The translations under genes and the position numbers were made by a program. Below are positions 42,599 to 50,681 of a DNA stretch of 64,000 bases, piece after piece. Location of the stretch: assembly GCF_044762855.1 (NCBI RefSeq), contig NZ_JBIWFB010000003.1, positions 351,901 to 415,900 on the forward strand, written 5' to 3'. The notes beneath the pieces are model-generated. The model was not told where the DNA came from. It saw only the letters and a list, made by a program, of their open reading frames with translations, and searched no databases. This stretch comes from Psychrobacillus sp044762855 (GTDB lineage: Bacteria > Bacillota > Bacilli > Bacillales_A > Planococcaceae). The stretch's first letter is position 1; each line of letters starts with the position of its first letter.

Positions 42599-42637
42599 AA
42601 AGACGTTCCTTTTTCATTTATAAAGGAACGTCTTTAT
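42599..42637. terminator. Bidirectional terminator
   Basis: Stem AAAGACGTTCCTTT / AAAGGAACGTCTTT between convergent genes. Confidence 0.88.
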
Positions 42638-42638
42638 T

Positions 42639-43514
42639 CTAATTCTCAAATATTCCCGTTTTTTCTCCATCAATGAGGAGCTTCCACTTTCCGTGCTCCT
42701 TCCATGTAAGTTCGCCTTTGTAATAATAAATTATTCCTGCCCCTCCACCGTCTATCACGCTACTGTCCTGCTTAAAAACGGTAGTTTCCACTACTCTCCC
42801 TTTGTTATCGAGTAACTTCACCTCTATAATTTCCTTTTCTCCCATTGCGGTTTCTAAAAATACTTCATAAGCTTCACCGATTGGAATTTCCTTTGGAGAA
42901 TCAACGAGTGCATAGTTTGCCGTTTTAGGGAATGGCGGGAGGACATTAACTGTAAATGCTTCGAATAGTGTATCTTCCACATAAAAGGATAACTGCCATT
43001 CCCCTTCCGATGGGAACGGAACAAATCTAGCTAATGTATGAGCATCCTCACTATAAAGGCCGCTTGAGAGTACTCCTTCTGTTAACACAATCTTTTCTCT
43101 TTTTGTATTTTCCGCTTCTACTCGGAAATTTTTGTCCACAAGCGCATGCTCATCTCCCCAGAAGTAAAGCATCATCTTAGCTACTCTTCTCTTGTCCTCT
43201 GCAACAAATTGTTCATTAAAAACAAGAATCCCTATCCTACCTTCCACTCCCAGTACTTCTTGATCTCTATCTGGTAATGTAAAAACTGTTCCTTGTTGTG
43301 CACTTAATTTGTAAGTATCTTCATGCGTTAATAAAAGAAGTAGAAGAATAGAGCATATGCCTGCAATGGTCAGTATTGGTTTTAATAAGAATGGTTTCTT
43401 ACGTAAATTCTGCTTAGATTTTAACGTATTTAATAATTTCTCTTTTTGTTCATTCTCCAGTGAATATTTAGGAAGGTTTTTCAAATGATTTTGCAGTTCC
43501 TTATAATCCTCCAT
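42639..43514 (-). CDS. Membrane-bound putative anti-sigma factor
   Basis: A 291-residue protein: cytoplasmic head of about 43 residues, one membrane helix (PILTIAGICSILLLLLLTH) and a large outside domain with beta-rich Ig-like character (WQLSFYVEDTLFEAF). This layout and its position directly after an ECF sigma gene point to an anti-sigma factor, though no zinc-binding ZAS motif is present. Start at 43514 (MEDYKELQNH) is preferred, with GGAGGGA seven bases upstream. The start overlaps the 3' end of the sigma gene by 14 bases, so translation is likely coupled. Confidence 0.72.
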   Translation of the reverse strand: MEDYKELQNHLKNLPKYSLENEQKEKLLNTLKSKQNLRKKPFLLKPILTIAGICSILLLLLLTHEDTYKLSAQQGTVFTLPDRDQEVLGVEGRIGILVFNEQFVAEDKRRVAKMMLYFWGDEHALVDKNFRVEAENTKREKIVLTEGVLSSGLYSEDAHTLARFVPFPSEGEWQLSFYVEDTLFEAFTVNVLPPFPKTANYALVDSPKEIPIGEAYEVFLETAMGEKEIIEVKLLDNKGRVVETTVFKQDSSVIDGGGAGIIYYYKGELTWKEHGKWKLLIDGEKTGIFEN

Positions 43515-44013
43515 GTTCATATCCCTCCTTTTCCAAGAGTGCCTTCAGTTTTTTCAAGGAGCGATGATACATTACATTAATATTATTCTCATTACTTTTC
43601 ATAACACGTCCAACTTCCTTAGATGACATCTCCAAAATCCCTTTAAGAATAATGACTTCTTTATCCTTTGATGGCAGCTTACTAATAGCATTGTATAAAT
43701 GGCTGTTTTCTTGATTTAGAATGATATGTTGTTCTGTACTAATAGAAAAATTCTGCTCTTGTAATAACGTCTGCTTAATTTTGCTCCAAAGTCGATTTCT
43801 TCGGTAACGATCGATTACCATATTTCTAGCGATGGATATGAGCCATGTTTTTGGATGAGAGCTCTCGTTATATTTATTTATTTTGCTCCATGCACGAAGA
43901 AATGTTTCTTGTACCATATCTTCAATGTCCATTGATCCAGTGTAGTACATTAGAAAGCTAGTAATATCTCTTTCATATAGCTCAAACCACTTTTCTATCA
44001 AGTTCTTCTCCAA
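43501..44013 (-). CDS. ECF-type RNA polymerase sigma factor
   Basis: Alternative sigma factor of 170 residues. Region 2 includes DIEDMVQETFLRAWSKINKY and HPKTWLISIARNMVIDRYRR; region 4 includes LPSKDKEVIILKGILEMSSK and NVMYHRSLKKLKALL. The TTG start at 44013 is chosen because a purine-rich Shine-Dalgarno (AAGGGGGG) lies five bases upstream; the ATG 42 bases earlier has none. The next gene is its probable membrane anti-sigma factor. The ligand or stress it answers to is unknown. Confidence 0.88.
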   Translation of the reverse strand: MEKNLIEKWFELYERDITSFLMYYTGSMDIEDMVQETFLRAWSKINKYNESSHPKTWLISIARNMVIDRYRRNRLWSKIKQTLLQEQNFSISTEQHIILNQENSHLYNAISKLPSKDKEVIILKGILEMSSKEVGRVMKSNENNINVMYHRSLKKLKALLEKEGYEHGGL

Positions 44014-44588
44014 GGGATCCCCCCTTTCTCTAATAATTAGACGAATGTATTTCATTTATCTTACATGAAATATTGAAAAAAAGAACAAAACGCTAAAGTA
44101 ACTATCTATTCGTCGATACGGTAAATGTAAATGAAAAATATTTATGGGATGTCTCATTTAATGGAGATAGTGAGTTGTATGAAGTGTCCGCAGGGATTTT
44201 CGCAGCAGGGCGGACGCTTTCCGTGGGGTGAGTGATGAGCCTTCACCGCCGCGCCTACGCGCGTACGTTGTGAAGTCTCATCTTACTCACTTGATCCTAC
44301 TGGAGTCGCCTCCCTGCTGCGAAAATCAATGATAAAACACTGACTTATCGGTGTCCCAAATTAACATGAATTGGTTGAACGAGACAATATCCACAGTGTG
44401 CGCAACAATCACAACTCCGAACATTACAATGCACACACCGAAACAGAAAATATGGTAGCTGAACACGACAACCCCAGTATATCCGGATACTCGCTCGCGT
44501 GCTCAGACAGCTCTATAACGTATTGTTCCTATAGTACATAGAAACTATAGTCGTCTCACCCTAAGTAAACTTGCTGATTTAAGAATTC

Positions 44589-44692
44589 AGTTGCTTTCAT
44601 CGGCTATTTGGTTGCTCTCGTGATGATTTGATTGCTTTCAGACTGGAATTGGTTGCTTCCAATGAATGGTTGCTTGCTCTAAGCCATTTACT
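44589..44692. repeat. 21-bp tandem array in copy E, left
   Basis: Units begin AGTTGC, GGTTGC, GATTGC, GGTTGC and GCTTGC at 44589, 44610, 44630, 44651 and 44672: period 21 with one 20-bp step. Confidence 0.78.
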
Positions 44693-44917
44693 GTATAAAA
44701 TGGGCCCATAAGATGTACTATTCTTTGGTATTAGCAAGCAAATATTGAATAAGCAAGTGATTTCCATTGATTTTCGATGCAAGCGTTGACTCCAGTCGGA
44801 ATAAGTGAGCAAAATGAGCCATCTCTAGCGAGTTCGGCTGGCTTTTAAACTACTTATCCCTATAATAGGTTGAAATCATAGTCGTCTCACTCCAAGTAAA
44901 GAGCTATTGTAAGAATT

Positions 44918-45022
44918 AGTTGCTTTCATCTGCAATTTAGTTGCTCTTTTACTCATTTTAGTTGCTCTCGAACTCCAACTAGTTGCTTTCAATAGCTGTT
45001 TGATTGCCCTTAGCCATTCTTT
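44918..45022. repeat. 21-bp tandem array in copy E, right
   Basis: Five units (four AGTTGC, one GATTGC) begin at 44918, 44939, 44960, 44981 and 45002, exactly 21 bp apart. Confidence 0.87.
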
Positions 45023-45218
45023 GGTATTTTGCACGACGGTGCGAGACCCTGCAAGTGCGTTAGCGACGTAGCCGCTCATCACTTGCCCAGCGGAAATACA
45101 GCAGTCACCCAATTGAGCTTGCTAATTCGCATTAACCCTATACTACGCACGATCTAAAAAGACATAACTTATTTACGATATGTAAAAGTTATCCATATTT
45201 TATTGTTTTCTAAGCAAT

Positions 45219-45258
45219 AAAAAATCAACCATTTAACAAGCAATGGTTGATTTTTTAT
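45219..45258 (-). terminator. Terminator of proS
   Basis: Stem AAAAAATCAACCATT / AATGGTTGATTTTTT; on the minus strand it ends in T residues after the proS stop codon. Confidence 0.88.
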
Positions 45259-45275
45259 CTATATTTCCTATTTAA

Positions 45276-46715
45276 TTAGTAAGCACGACCGAACCATACA
45301 GTATGTTTCGAATCCTTACCACAGTTGATGCATGTTGCTTTTTCAGCTGGTGGATTAAATGGAATATTACGTGTCGTGAATTTCGTTTCATTCTTCACAT
45401 TCTCTTCACAAGCGTCATCCCCACACCATCCTGCAAGAATCCATCCTGGGATTTCTCCTTTTTCAGTTGAATCAGTCAGATGCTGTTTTAACTGTTCTAG
45501 AGAATCCACATTAGTATGGGAGTTCTCATCACGGAATGCACGAGCTTTTTCAAGTAAACGTGATTGCATTGTTGTTAGTTCTTCTTCAATACGCTCCACT
45601 AAATTAGGAATATCTACAGACACTTTATCAGCTTCGTCACGTGCTTTTACTAATGCTTGGTTGTTTTCTAAATCACGAGGTCCTAATTCAACACGAACTG
45701 GAACACCTTTTAACTCCCACTCATTAAATTTATAGCCAGGAGATTGGTCAGAATCATCTAAACGTACGCGGATACCTTTTGCTTTTAGTGCAGCAAATAC
45801 TTCATCCAGTTTTTCCATAATAGCAGGGTTCTTTTTCCATGGTCCTACTGGTATTAATACAACTTGAGTTGGAGCTACACGTGGTGGCAGTACAAGCCCT
45901 TGCTCGTCTCCATGAACCATAATAACTGAACCGATTAAACGTGTAGATGTACCCCATGAAGTTGTATGCACATGCTGATGTTTGTTCTCTTTGTTCAAAT
46001 ATTTAATATCAAATGCTTCTGCAAACTTAGTTCCAAGATAATGAGATGTACCAGCTTGAACAGCTTTACCATCCTTCATCATAGCTTCAATGGAATACGT
46101 ATCTACTGCTCCTGCAAAGCGTTCAGAAGGAGTTTTTTGACCATCGTACACTGGAATAGCTAAAAGTTCTTCTACAACCTCTTTATAGATATTAAGCATT
46201 TGCATTGTTTCGTGACGTGCTTCTTCTTCGTCTACATGCGCAGTATGCCCTTCTTGCCATAAAAATTCAGAAGTACGAATGAAAGGAAGTGTTTTTTTCT
46301 CCCAACGGAATACGTTCGCCCATTGGTTAATAAGTACTGGAAGATCACGATAACTTTTAATCCAATCCGAATACAAATGTCCAATCATTGTTTCAGATGT
46401 TGGGCGAAGTGCCAAACGTTCTTCTAACTTCTCGCCAGCTGCCTCTGTTACCCATGGAAGCTCAGGAGCGAATCCTTCGATATGATCCTTTTCTTTTTGG
46501 AAGAAAGACTCCGGAATAAGCATTGGAAAGTATGCATTGCGATGTCCTGTTTCTTTAAACCGTCTGTTCATTTCATCTTGGATATGTTCCCAAATTTCAA
46601 AGCCATCTGGTTTAAATGCGATACATCCACGTACTGGTGTGTAATCCATTAAATCTGCCTTTTGAATTGTGTCGATATACCATTTTGAAAAATCGTTTTG
46701 CTGTTGATTTGTCAT
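45276..46715 (-). CDS. proS: Prolyl-tRNA synthetase, archaeal/eukaryotic type
   Basis: Class II aminoacyl-tRNA synthetase of 479 residues that charges tRNA-Pro. Class motifs are seen as RRFKETGHRNAYFPMLIPES (motif 1), RPTSETMIGHLYSDWI with FRWEKKTLPFIRTSEFLWQE (motif 2) and HGDEQGLVLPPRVAPTQVV (motif 3). The compact form without the bacterial insertion domain, plus a C-terminal Cys-containing zinc-like region (CGDDACEEN ... CINCGKDS) ending in Tyr, marks the ProS type 3 form. Start at 46715 is set by AAGGAGG. A T-box leader lies directly upstream. Confidence 0.95.
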   Translation of the reverse strand: MTNQQQNDFSKWYIDTIQKADLMDYTPVRGCIAFKPDGFEIWEHIQDEMNRRFKETGHRNAYFPMLIPESFFQKEKDHIEGFAPELPWVTEAAGEKLEERLALRPTSETMIGHLYSDWIKSYRDLPVLINQWANVFRWEKKTLPFIRTSEFLWQEGHTAHVDEEEARHETMQMLNIYKEVVEELLAIPVYDGQKTPSERFAGAVDTYSIEAMMKDGKAVQAGTSHYLGTKFAEAFDIKYLNKENKHQHVHTTSWGTSTRLIGSVIMVHGDEQGLVLPPRVAPTQVVLIPVGPWKKNPAIMEKLDEVFAALKAKGIRVRLDDSDQSPGYKFNEWELKGVPVRVELGPRDLENNQALVKARDEADKVSVDIPNLVERIEEELTTMQSRLLEKARAFRDENSHTNVDSLEQLKQHLTDSTEKGEIPGWILAGWCGDDACEENVKNETKFTTRNIPFNPPAEKATCINCGKDSKHTVWFGRAY

Positions 46716-46737
46716 TTTAAAATCCTCCTTAAAATAA

Positions 46738-46985
46738 TGAAAAAGCACAGAATCGCCCTAATAAAAGGACGTCTCTGTGCTTGAATAGACGTGGTACCAC
46801 CTTAGTTTAGCTAAAATCATTATTTAGCCCTCTAAACGTTTGTTAACGAAAACGACTCGGTTATGTTTGCATAACATCTCCGTGGTAGGTTTCAACAAGA
46901 AGCGGTGATATAGCTCTCAGCAAGCTGCTATATTTTCTGTTTCACAATTCTCATTTACTTGGTCACTTCAAAGACTATATATACT
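46738..46985 (-). promoter_or_regulatory. T-box riboswitch leader of proS
   Basis: On the minus strand: stem I with AGTA-type loop (CCAAGTAAATG) and an opposite GAAA-CCT that is a candidate Pro specifier (CCU, plus-strand 46887-46889). The T-box sequence AAGGTGGTACCACG follows at 46788-46801, then an intrinsic terminator (46741-46782). Uncharged tRNA-Pro would bind and stabilise the antiterminator. The specifier is read by eye, not by folding. Confidence 0.9.
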
Positions 46986-46989
46986 TAAT

Positions 46990-47018
46990 AATATACCAAA
47001 TAGAAGTATTTAATACAA
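46990..47018 (-). promoter_or_regulatory. Predicted promoter of the proS T-box transcript
   Basis: On the minus strand: -35 TTGTAT (47013-47018), 17-bp spacer, -10 TATATT (46990-46995), just upstream of the T-box leader. Confidence 0.65.
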
Positions 47019-47030
47019 TTCCTTTATCGC

Positions 47031-47393
47031 TTAATTCTCATTCAATGCAAGTGCTTCTATAATTAATGAAGTAAAAGCATCTGATTGAATATCTTCCATC
47101 TTTTTTATTCTAATATGTCTCATAGTTTTGCCCATGCCTTGTAATAATTTGTTCTTGTCAAGTAGTTCATTACCTCTTTGAAAACCAAGATTCACATGTT
47201 TTTTGGATGCTTGCAAATAACAAACTAATCCATTACAAGAATAATTAGGCATAGACCATTTATACTCTTCAGTAAGTTTTGAAGAAGAATTAAGAATGAT
47301 ATTTCTCAATTCAGCTGTAATGTGTTGAATATCATCCGGTAAATTCGAAATGTATTGATCAACCTCTTCAATAGTCCTTACGTTTTCATCCAT
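47031..47393 (-). CDS. DUF1801 (YdhG-like) family protein
   Basis: A 120-residue cytoplasmic protein of the DUF1801/YdhG fold. Typical features: VDQYISNLPDDIQ near the start, EYKWSMPNYSCNGLVCYLQA, VNLGFQRGNELLDKNKLLQG and the KTMRHIRIKK strand. Function in this family is not established; the fold is frataxin-like. The stop codon lies beside the proS promoter. Single gene. Confidence 0.85.
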   Translation of the reverse strand: MDENVRTIEEVDQYISNLPDDIQHITAELRNIILNSSSKLTEEYKWSMPNYSCNGLVCYLQASKKHVNLGFQRGNELLDKNKLLQGMGKTMRHIRIKKMEDIQSDAFTSLIIEALALNEN

Positions 47394-47694
47394 TAATTAT
47401 CACCTATTATTATTTATTTTTTAATCTCTCGAGCATCTTTATCAACGCATTATCTTATGCTTCAGTATTAACTTCCATTATGCCATATGGAAGTCCTTGT
47501 TTATACAAAAACAAGCGGATATTTAAATAGTTTAGTAAGACATTCAAATCTATCAGATAGTAATTATAAAAAAATTCTTACTACTATTATGGTAAATGTT
47601 GTACAACTTAATATCCTCATTTATACTTAAAACAAATTGATTATTTCGTGCAATAAATTACTTGAATATTCTATTGATCGAAGGAGGAGAAAAT
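47394..47694. other. Intergenic gap without recognised content
   Basis: About 300 A/T-rich bases between divergent genes. Apart from a small hairpin (CTTGTTTATACAAAAACAAG near 47493) and the ribosome-binding site of the next gene, I see nothing in it. Confidence 0.6.
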
Positions 47695-48066
47695 ATGAGT
47701 TTAGGTGCATTTTCTGTTAGTTTGAATGTAAAAGACATTCACGTATCCAAAACTTTTTATGAAAACATTGGCTTTGAAGTTTTAGGTGGGGACATCACTC
47801 AAAATTGGCTTATTTTAAAGAATGGTGATTGCGTTATCGGACTATTTCAAGGAATGTTTGAGAAGAACATTCTGACCTTTAATCCAGGGTGGAATCAAAA
47901 TGCAGAGAATCTCGATTCTTTTACAGATATTCGTGAAATTCAAAAGCAGTATAAAGCAAAAGGAATCAAGATGCTAACAGAAGCAGATGAAACTAGTGAA
48001 GGACCAGCACATTTTACAATCGAAGATCCAGACGGCAATCAAATTCTTGTAGATCAACATCGTTAA
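47695..48066 (+). CDS. VOC/glyoxalase-fold protein
   Basis: A 123-residue protein of the vicinal oxygen chelate superfamily. Two beta-alpha-beta-beta-beta modules: FSVSLNVKDIHVSKTFYENI at the start and GPAHFTIEDPDGNQILVDQ at the end. It resembles YfiT-like or bleomycin-resistance-like single-domain members, which dimerise. Ligand unknown. Start at 47695 is fixed by GGAGGAG; an upstream in-frame codon has no support. Confidence 0.85.
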   Translation: MSLGAFSVSLNVKDIHVSKTFYENIGFEVLGGDITQNWLILKNGDCVIGLFQGMFEKNILTFNPGWNQNAENLDSFTDIREIQKQYKAKGIKMLTEADETSEGPAHFTIEDPDGNQILVDQHR

Positions 48067-48090
48067 AAAAGTATCGCTGAATCCAAGAAC

Positions 48091-48136
48091 AAAAGCGCAT
48101 TCTTCTACAGTCATTAGTAGAAGAATGCGCTTTTTA
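48091..48136. terminator. Terminator of the VOC gene
   Basis: Stem AAAAGCGCATTCTTCTAC / GTAGAAGAATGCGCTTTT followed by T residues. Confidence 0.92.
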
Positions 48137-48204
48137 TTTAAGATATTGTCATATTAATAATGCTTACATACTTTTTTCTAGCAAAGGGAGCATATTTTGA
48201 AAGT

Positions 48205-48267
48205 TTGTCCAACTATCAGTTAAGATTGTCCACTTCTCATGTTTTATTGTCCAACTCGGCAACCATC
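48205..48267. repeat. Second type of 21-bp tandem repeat
   Basis: Three units of exactly 21 bp (starting 48205, 48226 and 48247), each beginning TTGTCCA. Their sequence differs from the AGTTGC arrays, but they have the same period and the same constant-head, variable-tail design. Confidence 0.75.
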
Positions 48268-48281
48268 GTAATACTTTGCAT

Positions 48282-48324
48282 AAAAAAGCACAAAGCCGCC
48301 CTATTAAAAGGATGACTTTGCGCT
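48282..48324 (-). terminator. Terminator of the glycosyltransferase operon
   Basis: Stem AGCGCAAAGTC / GGCTTTGTGCT followed on the minus strand by T6. The loop region CGCCCTATTAAAAGGATG closely resembles the loop of the proS T-box terminator at 46753. Confidence 0.85.
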
Positions 48325-48340
48325 AAAATAATTGAATTCA

Positions 48341-49519
48341 TTAGGAAACATTATGATAACTTTTACACTCCACAAGAACATTCATGTAAGCAGCCTCAAC
48401 AGCTAGAGCAAAATGCCTAGCAGAAAACTTTTCTACTGATTGGACAGCTCCAATAGACATTAGTTCTTTATAGCTGTCATTAGTTAAAATTGCATTTATA
48501 GATTGTAAAAAATCGTCCTTCCCTTGAAACGTATAACCGTTTACACCATTTTGCAGAACACCATCTAAACATTGGTCTGCTTTTGCTACAAGAGGCAGTC
48601 CTGAAGCCAGTGCTTCGATATAAGTAAGCCCCTGTGTTTCACTTTGGGAAGCACTAATGAAAACATCCCCCAATTGGTAATACATCCCTATGGAATCCCA
48701 AGGTCTTTCCCCAGCGAAGATTGTCTGGTCTTTGATCCTTAATTTTATGGCCAGCTCTTCTAAATTACTTTTTTCTAAACCATCGCCTATTAGCACAAAC
48801 TTTATGTCAGTGTTACTAATCAATAAGGGTTGCATCGATACTAGTAGCTCTCCAATATTTTTTTCCTCTGAAATCCTTCCAATATATAAAAGCACTTTAT
48901 CTTTTTCTCTGATGCCTAATTCAGTACGCAAGTTTTTAACTGCCATGGATGATTTGGCAAATGAAGAGAACTTACTAAGCTCGATACCCGTTGGAATTAC
49001 AGATATATGTTGATTTACTTTATATGAACGTAGTAATTCTTTCACCTTTTCCGTCGGAGCAATGACTCGATCTACAGAATTACAGAAATTAGCACTAATT
49101 TTCCTTGCTGTATTTTTGGCAATAAAATCGAATAGTTTAAACTTTACTATGTAATGCGTATAATCCTCATAAATGGTATGGTATGTATGGAGAAGGGGAA
49201 TATTTAATTTTCTTGCCATTGATCTTCCAAAAACTCCTAACGAAAATTCGGTATGCGTATGAATAATATCCAGTTTTAGTCCTTTTATAAACTTTACTAA
49301 ACCACTATGATAGAACATTCCTAAGCGTCTTGCACTTGCGAATGGAATGCTAGGCATTCTGTAAACATTGCTTTCATCTTCTATTGCGTTCGGATCGGTC
49401 GTTGTAAATACATACACTTGATGTCCTAGTCTTTCTAGATTTTCTTTTAGAATTAAGACAGAAGTCGCTACTCCATTAATTTGTGGATAGTAGGTATCGG
49501 TAAAAAGTCCAATTTTCAT
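48341..49519 (-). CDS. GT4 glycosyltransferase, diglucosyl/monoglucosyl-diacylglycerol synthase-like
   Basis: GT-B glycosyltransferase of 392 residues. The start MKIGLFTDTYYPQINGVATS and the acceptor-side TYHTIYEDYTHYI are hallmarks of 1,2-diacylglycerol 3-glucosyltransferases (LafA/IagA-like). The donor site has IPTGIEL, LLYIGRISEEKNIGELL and the E-x7-E type SETQGLTYIEALASGLP. It probably transfers glucose to diacylglycerol at the inner membrane face. Last gene of a three-gene operon with a second glycosyltransferase and a VTT membrane protein. Start at the ATG (49519); a GTG one codon earlier is possible. Confidence 0.82.
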   Translation of the reverse strand: MKIGLFTDTYYPQINGVATSVLILKENLERLGHQVYVFTTTDPNAIEDESNVYRMPSIPFASARRLGMFYHSGLVKFIKGLKLDIIHTHTEFSLGVFGRSMARKLNIPLLHTYHTIYEDYTHYIVKFKLFDFIAKNTARKISANFCNSVDRVIAPTEKVKELLRSYKVNQHISVIPTGIELSKFSSFAKSSMAVKNLRTELGIREKDKVLLYIGRISEEKNIGELLVSMQPLLISNTDIKFVLIGDGLEKSNLEELAIKLRIKDQTIFAGERPWDSIGMYYQLGDVFISASQSETQGLTYIEALASGLPLVAKADQCLDGVLQNGVNGYTFQGKDDFLQSINAILTNDSYKELMSIGAVQSVEKFSARHFALAVEAAYMNVLVECKSYHNVS

Positions 49520-49600
49520 CACAAAGCACCCTCTTTTTTAGCTGATCGTCCAATCATCCTTTAGTAAAGTAGAGTAAATTTTCTCCGCTTGTTTTAAAAC

Positions 49601-50659
49601 TTAAAAAGTATCATCTGCATTAAGCTTTTTTACTTTCTTCATGATATATCCTAAATCTGAAGCGGCCATCAACTTCCTATATTCTTTTTCTAATTGTTGT
49701 CCTATTAATCGAATATCCCTTTCTTTTACTACATCGTAGCCTTGCTCCACTAAAGAAGGGAATTCATTATTTACTATTCCTTTAATGGTTCCTTGAAATT
49801 GTTCGAAATTATTACTTTTATACACATTTTCTTTATTAGTTAGCCAGTCTTCGTAAATTGGAATATCACGAACCAATACTGGTATTTTCATAGCCAATGC
49901 TTCCAGTAGTACAATTCCTTCTGTTTCTTCATGTGTCAGAAATAAAAACAAATCACTTCCACTATATGCATCTCGCAGTTGTTCACGATCAACATAACCA
50001 GGGAAAAATAAATTCGGTAAAATAGTTTCTACTGCAGCTTTCACTTTAGCTGATACCACATTTATATTTGTATAACCAAACCAAATAAACGTATATTCTG
50101 GCATCGATTTTGCAAGTTCCACAAAGTCTAATATTCCTTTTCTTTCTATATAAAGTCCAACTGACATAATAACCTTATCGTGCTCACCTAATCCATACTT
50201 TTCTCTGAACCTCTTACTATATTGATTATTTTTCGTAAAATATTGCAAATCAATCCCATTAGATATATTCACAATAGGCTTAGTTAAACCGTATCCTTCT
50301 AAGAGCCTTTTAGAATAAGGGGTCGGGGTAATGATCAAATCACCACTGCTATAACATTTCATCAGCCATTTTTTAAAGAATGGAGCTAAAAAGTTGGAGC
50401 CTCTAAATGAATTTTTAAAATCTTCTTCTGTAGAGTGCGCATGATAAACAACTTTTTTTCCCTTTGCCCTCGCTACTCTGCTCATCCATAAAGAACTTGG
50501 AAAAACTGTATTAATATGAACGATATCAAAATTATCCTTTTTATTAATCGTATAAGCCAAGTTACTTTCCTCTAAAGCTTTTTTTTGATGACTTATCGCT
50601 CTACCTACACCGCTTTTTTCCACTAGCTTTATATGCTCTGAATACAATAATACTTTCAT
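49601..50659 (-). CDS. GT4 glycosyltransferase, second glycolipid enzyme
   Basis: GT-B glycosyltransferase of 352 residues. Pieces resemble the CpoA/LafB group that adds the second sugar to monoglucosyl-diacylglycerol: SGVGRAISHQKKALEE, YHAHSTEEDFKNSFRGSN and FLTHEETEGIVLLEALAMKI. Start at 50659 (MKVLLYSEH) has AAGGAGCGA eight bases upstream; a longer in-frame reading overlaps the VTT gene. Together with the next enzyme it would build a di-glycosyl lipid, possibly the anchor for lipoteichoic acid. Specificity is inferred. Confidence 0.8.
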   Translation of the reverse strand: MKVLLYSEHIKLVEKSGVGRAISHQKKALEESNLAYTINKKDNFDIVHINTVFPSSLWMSRVARAKGKKVVYHAHSTEEDFKNSFRGSNFLAPFFKKWLMKCYSSGDLIITPTPYSKRLLEGYGLTKPIVNISNGIDLQYFTKNNQYSKRFREKYGLGEHDKVIMSVGLYIERKGILDFVELAKSMPEYTFIWFGYTNINVVSAKVKAAVETILPNLFFPGYVDREQLRDAYSGSDLFLFLTHEETEGIVLLEALAMKIPVLVRDIPIYEDWLTNKENVYKSNNFEQFQGTIKGIVNNEFPSLVEQGYDVVKERDIRLIGQQLEKEYRKLMAASDLGYIMKKVKKLNADDTF

Positions 50660-50681
50660 CACACACTTCGCTCCTTTGTCG

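Larger units (their letters stand above)
44140..45152. repeat. Composite intergenic repeat, fused double copy E
   Basis: Two elements joined. Left part (44140 to about 44827) is copy B in inverse: long hairpin 44195-44327, GAACGAGACAAT near 44375, a 21-bp array from 44589, then half of the second hairpin, which breaks off near 44827. Right part (about 44828-45152) is the array and small-hairpin end of a copy-A-like element, with its end repeat ATTAACCCTATACTACGCAC. No convincing gene is present in this 1.2-kb gap. Confidence 0.85.

Noticed and set aside
44597..45112. ORFs of 71 and 78 codons on the minus strand in repeat copy E
   Set aside because: Same reason: they are translations of hairpin and 21-bp array sequence, with no conserved start or signal.
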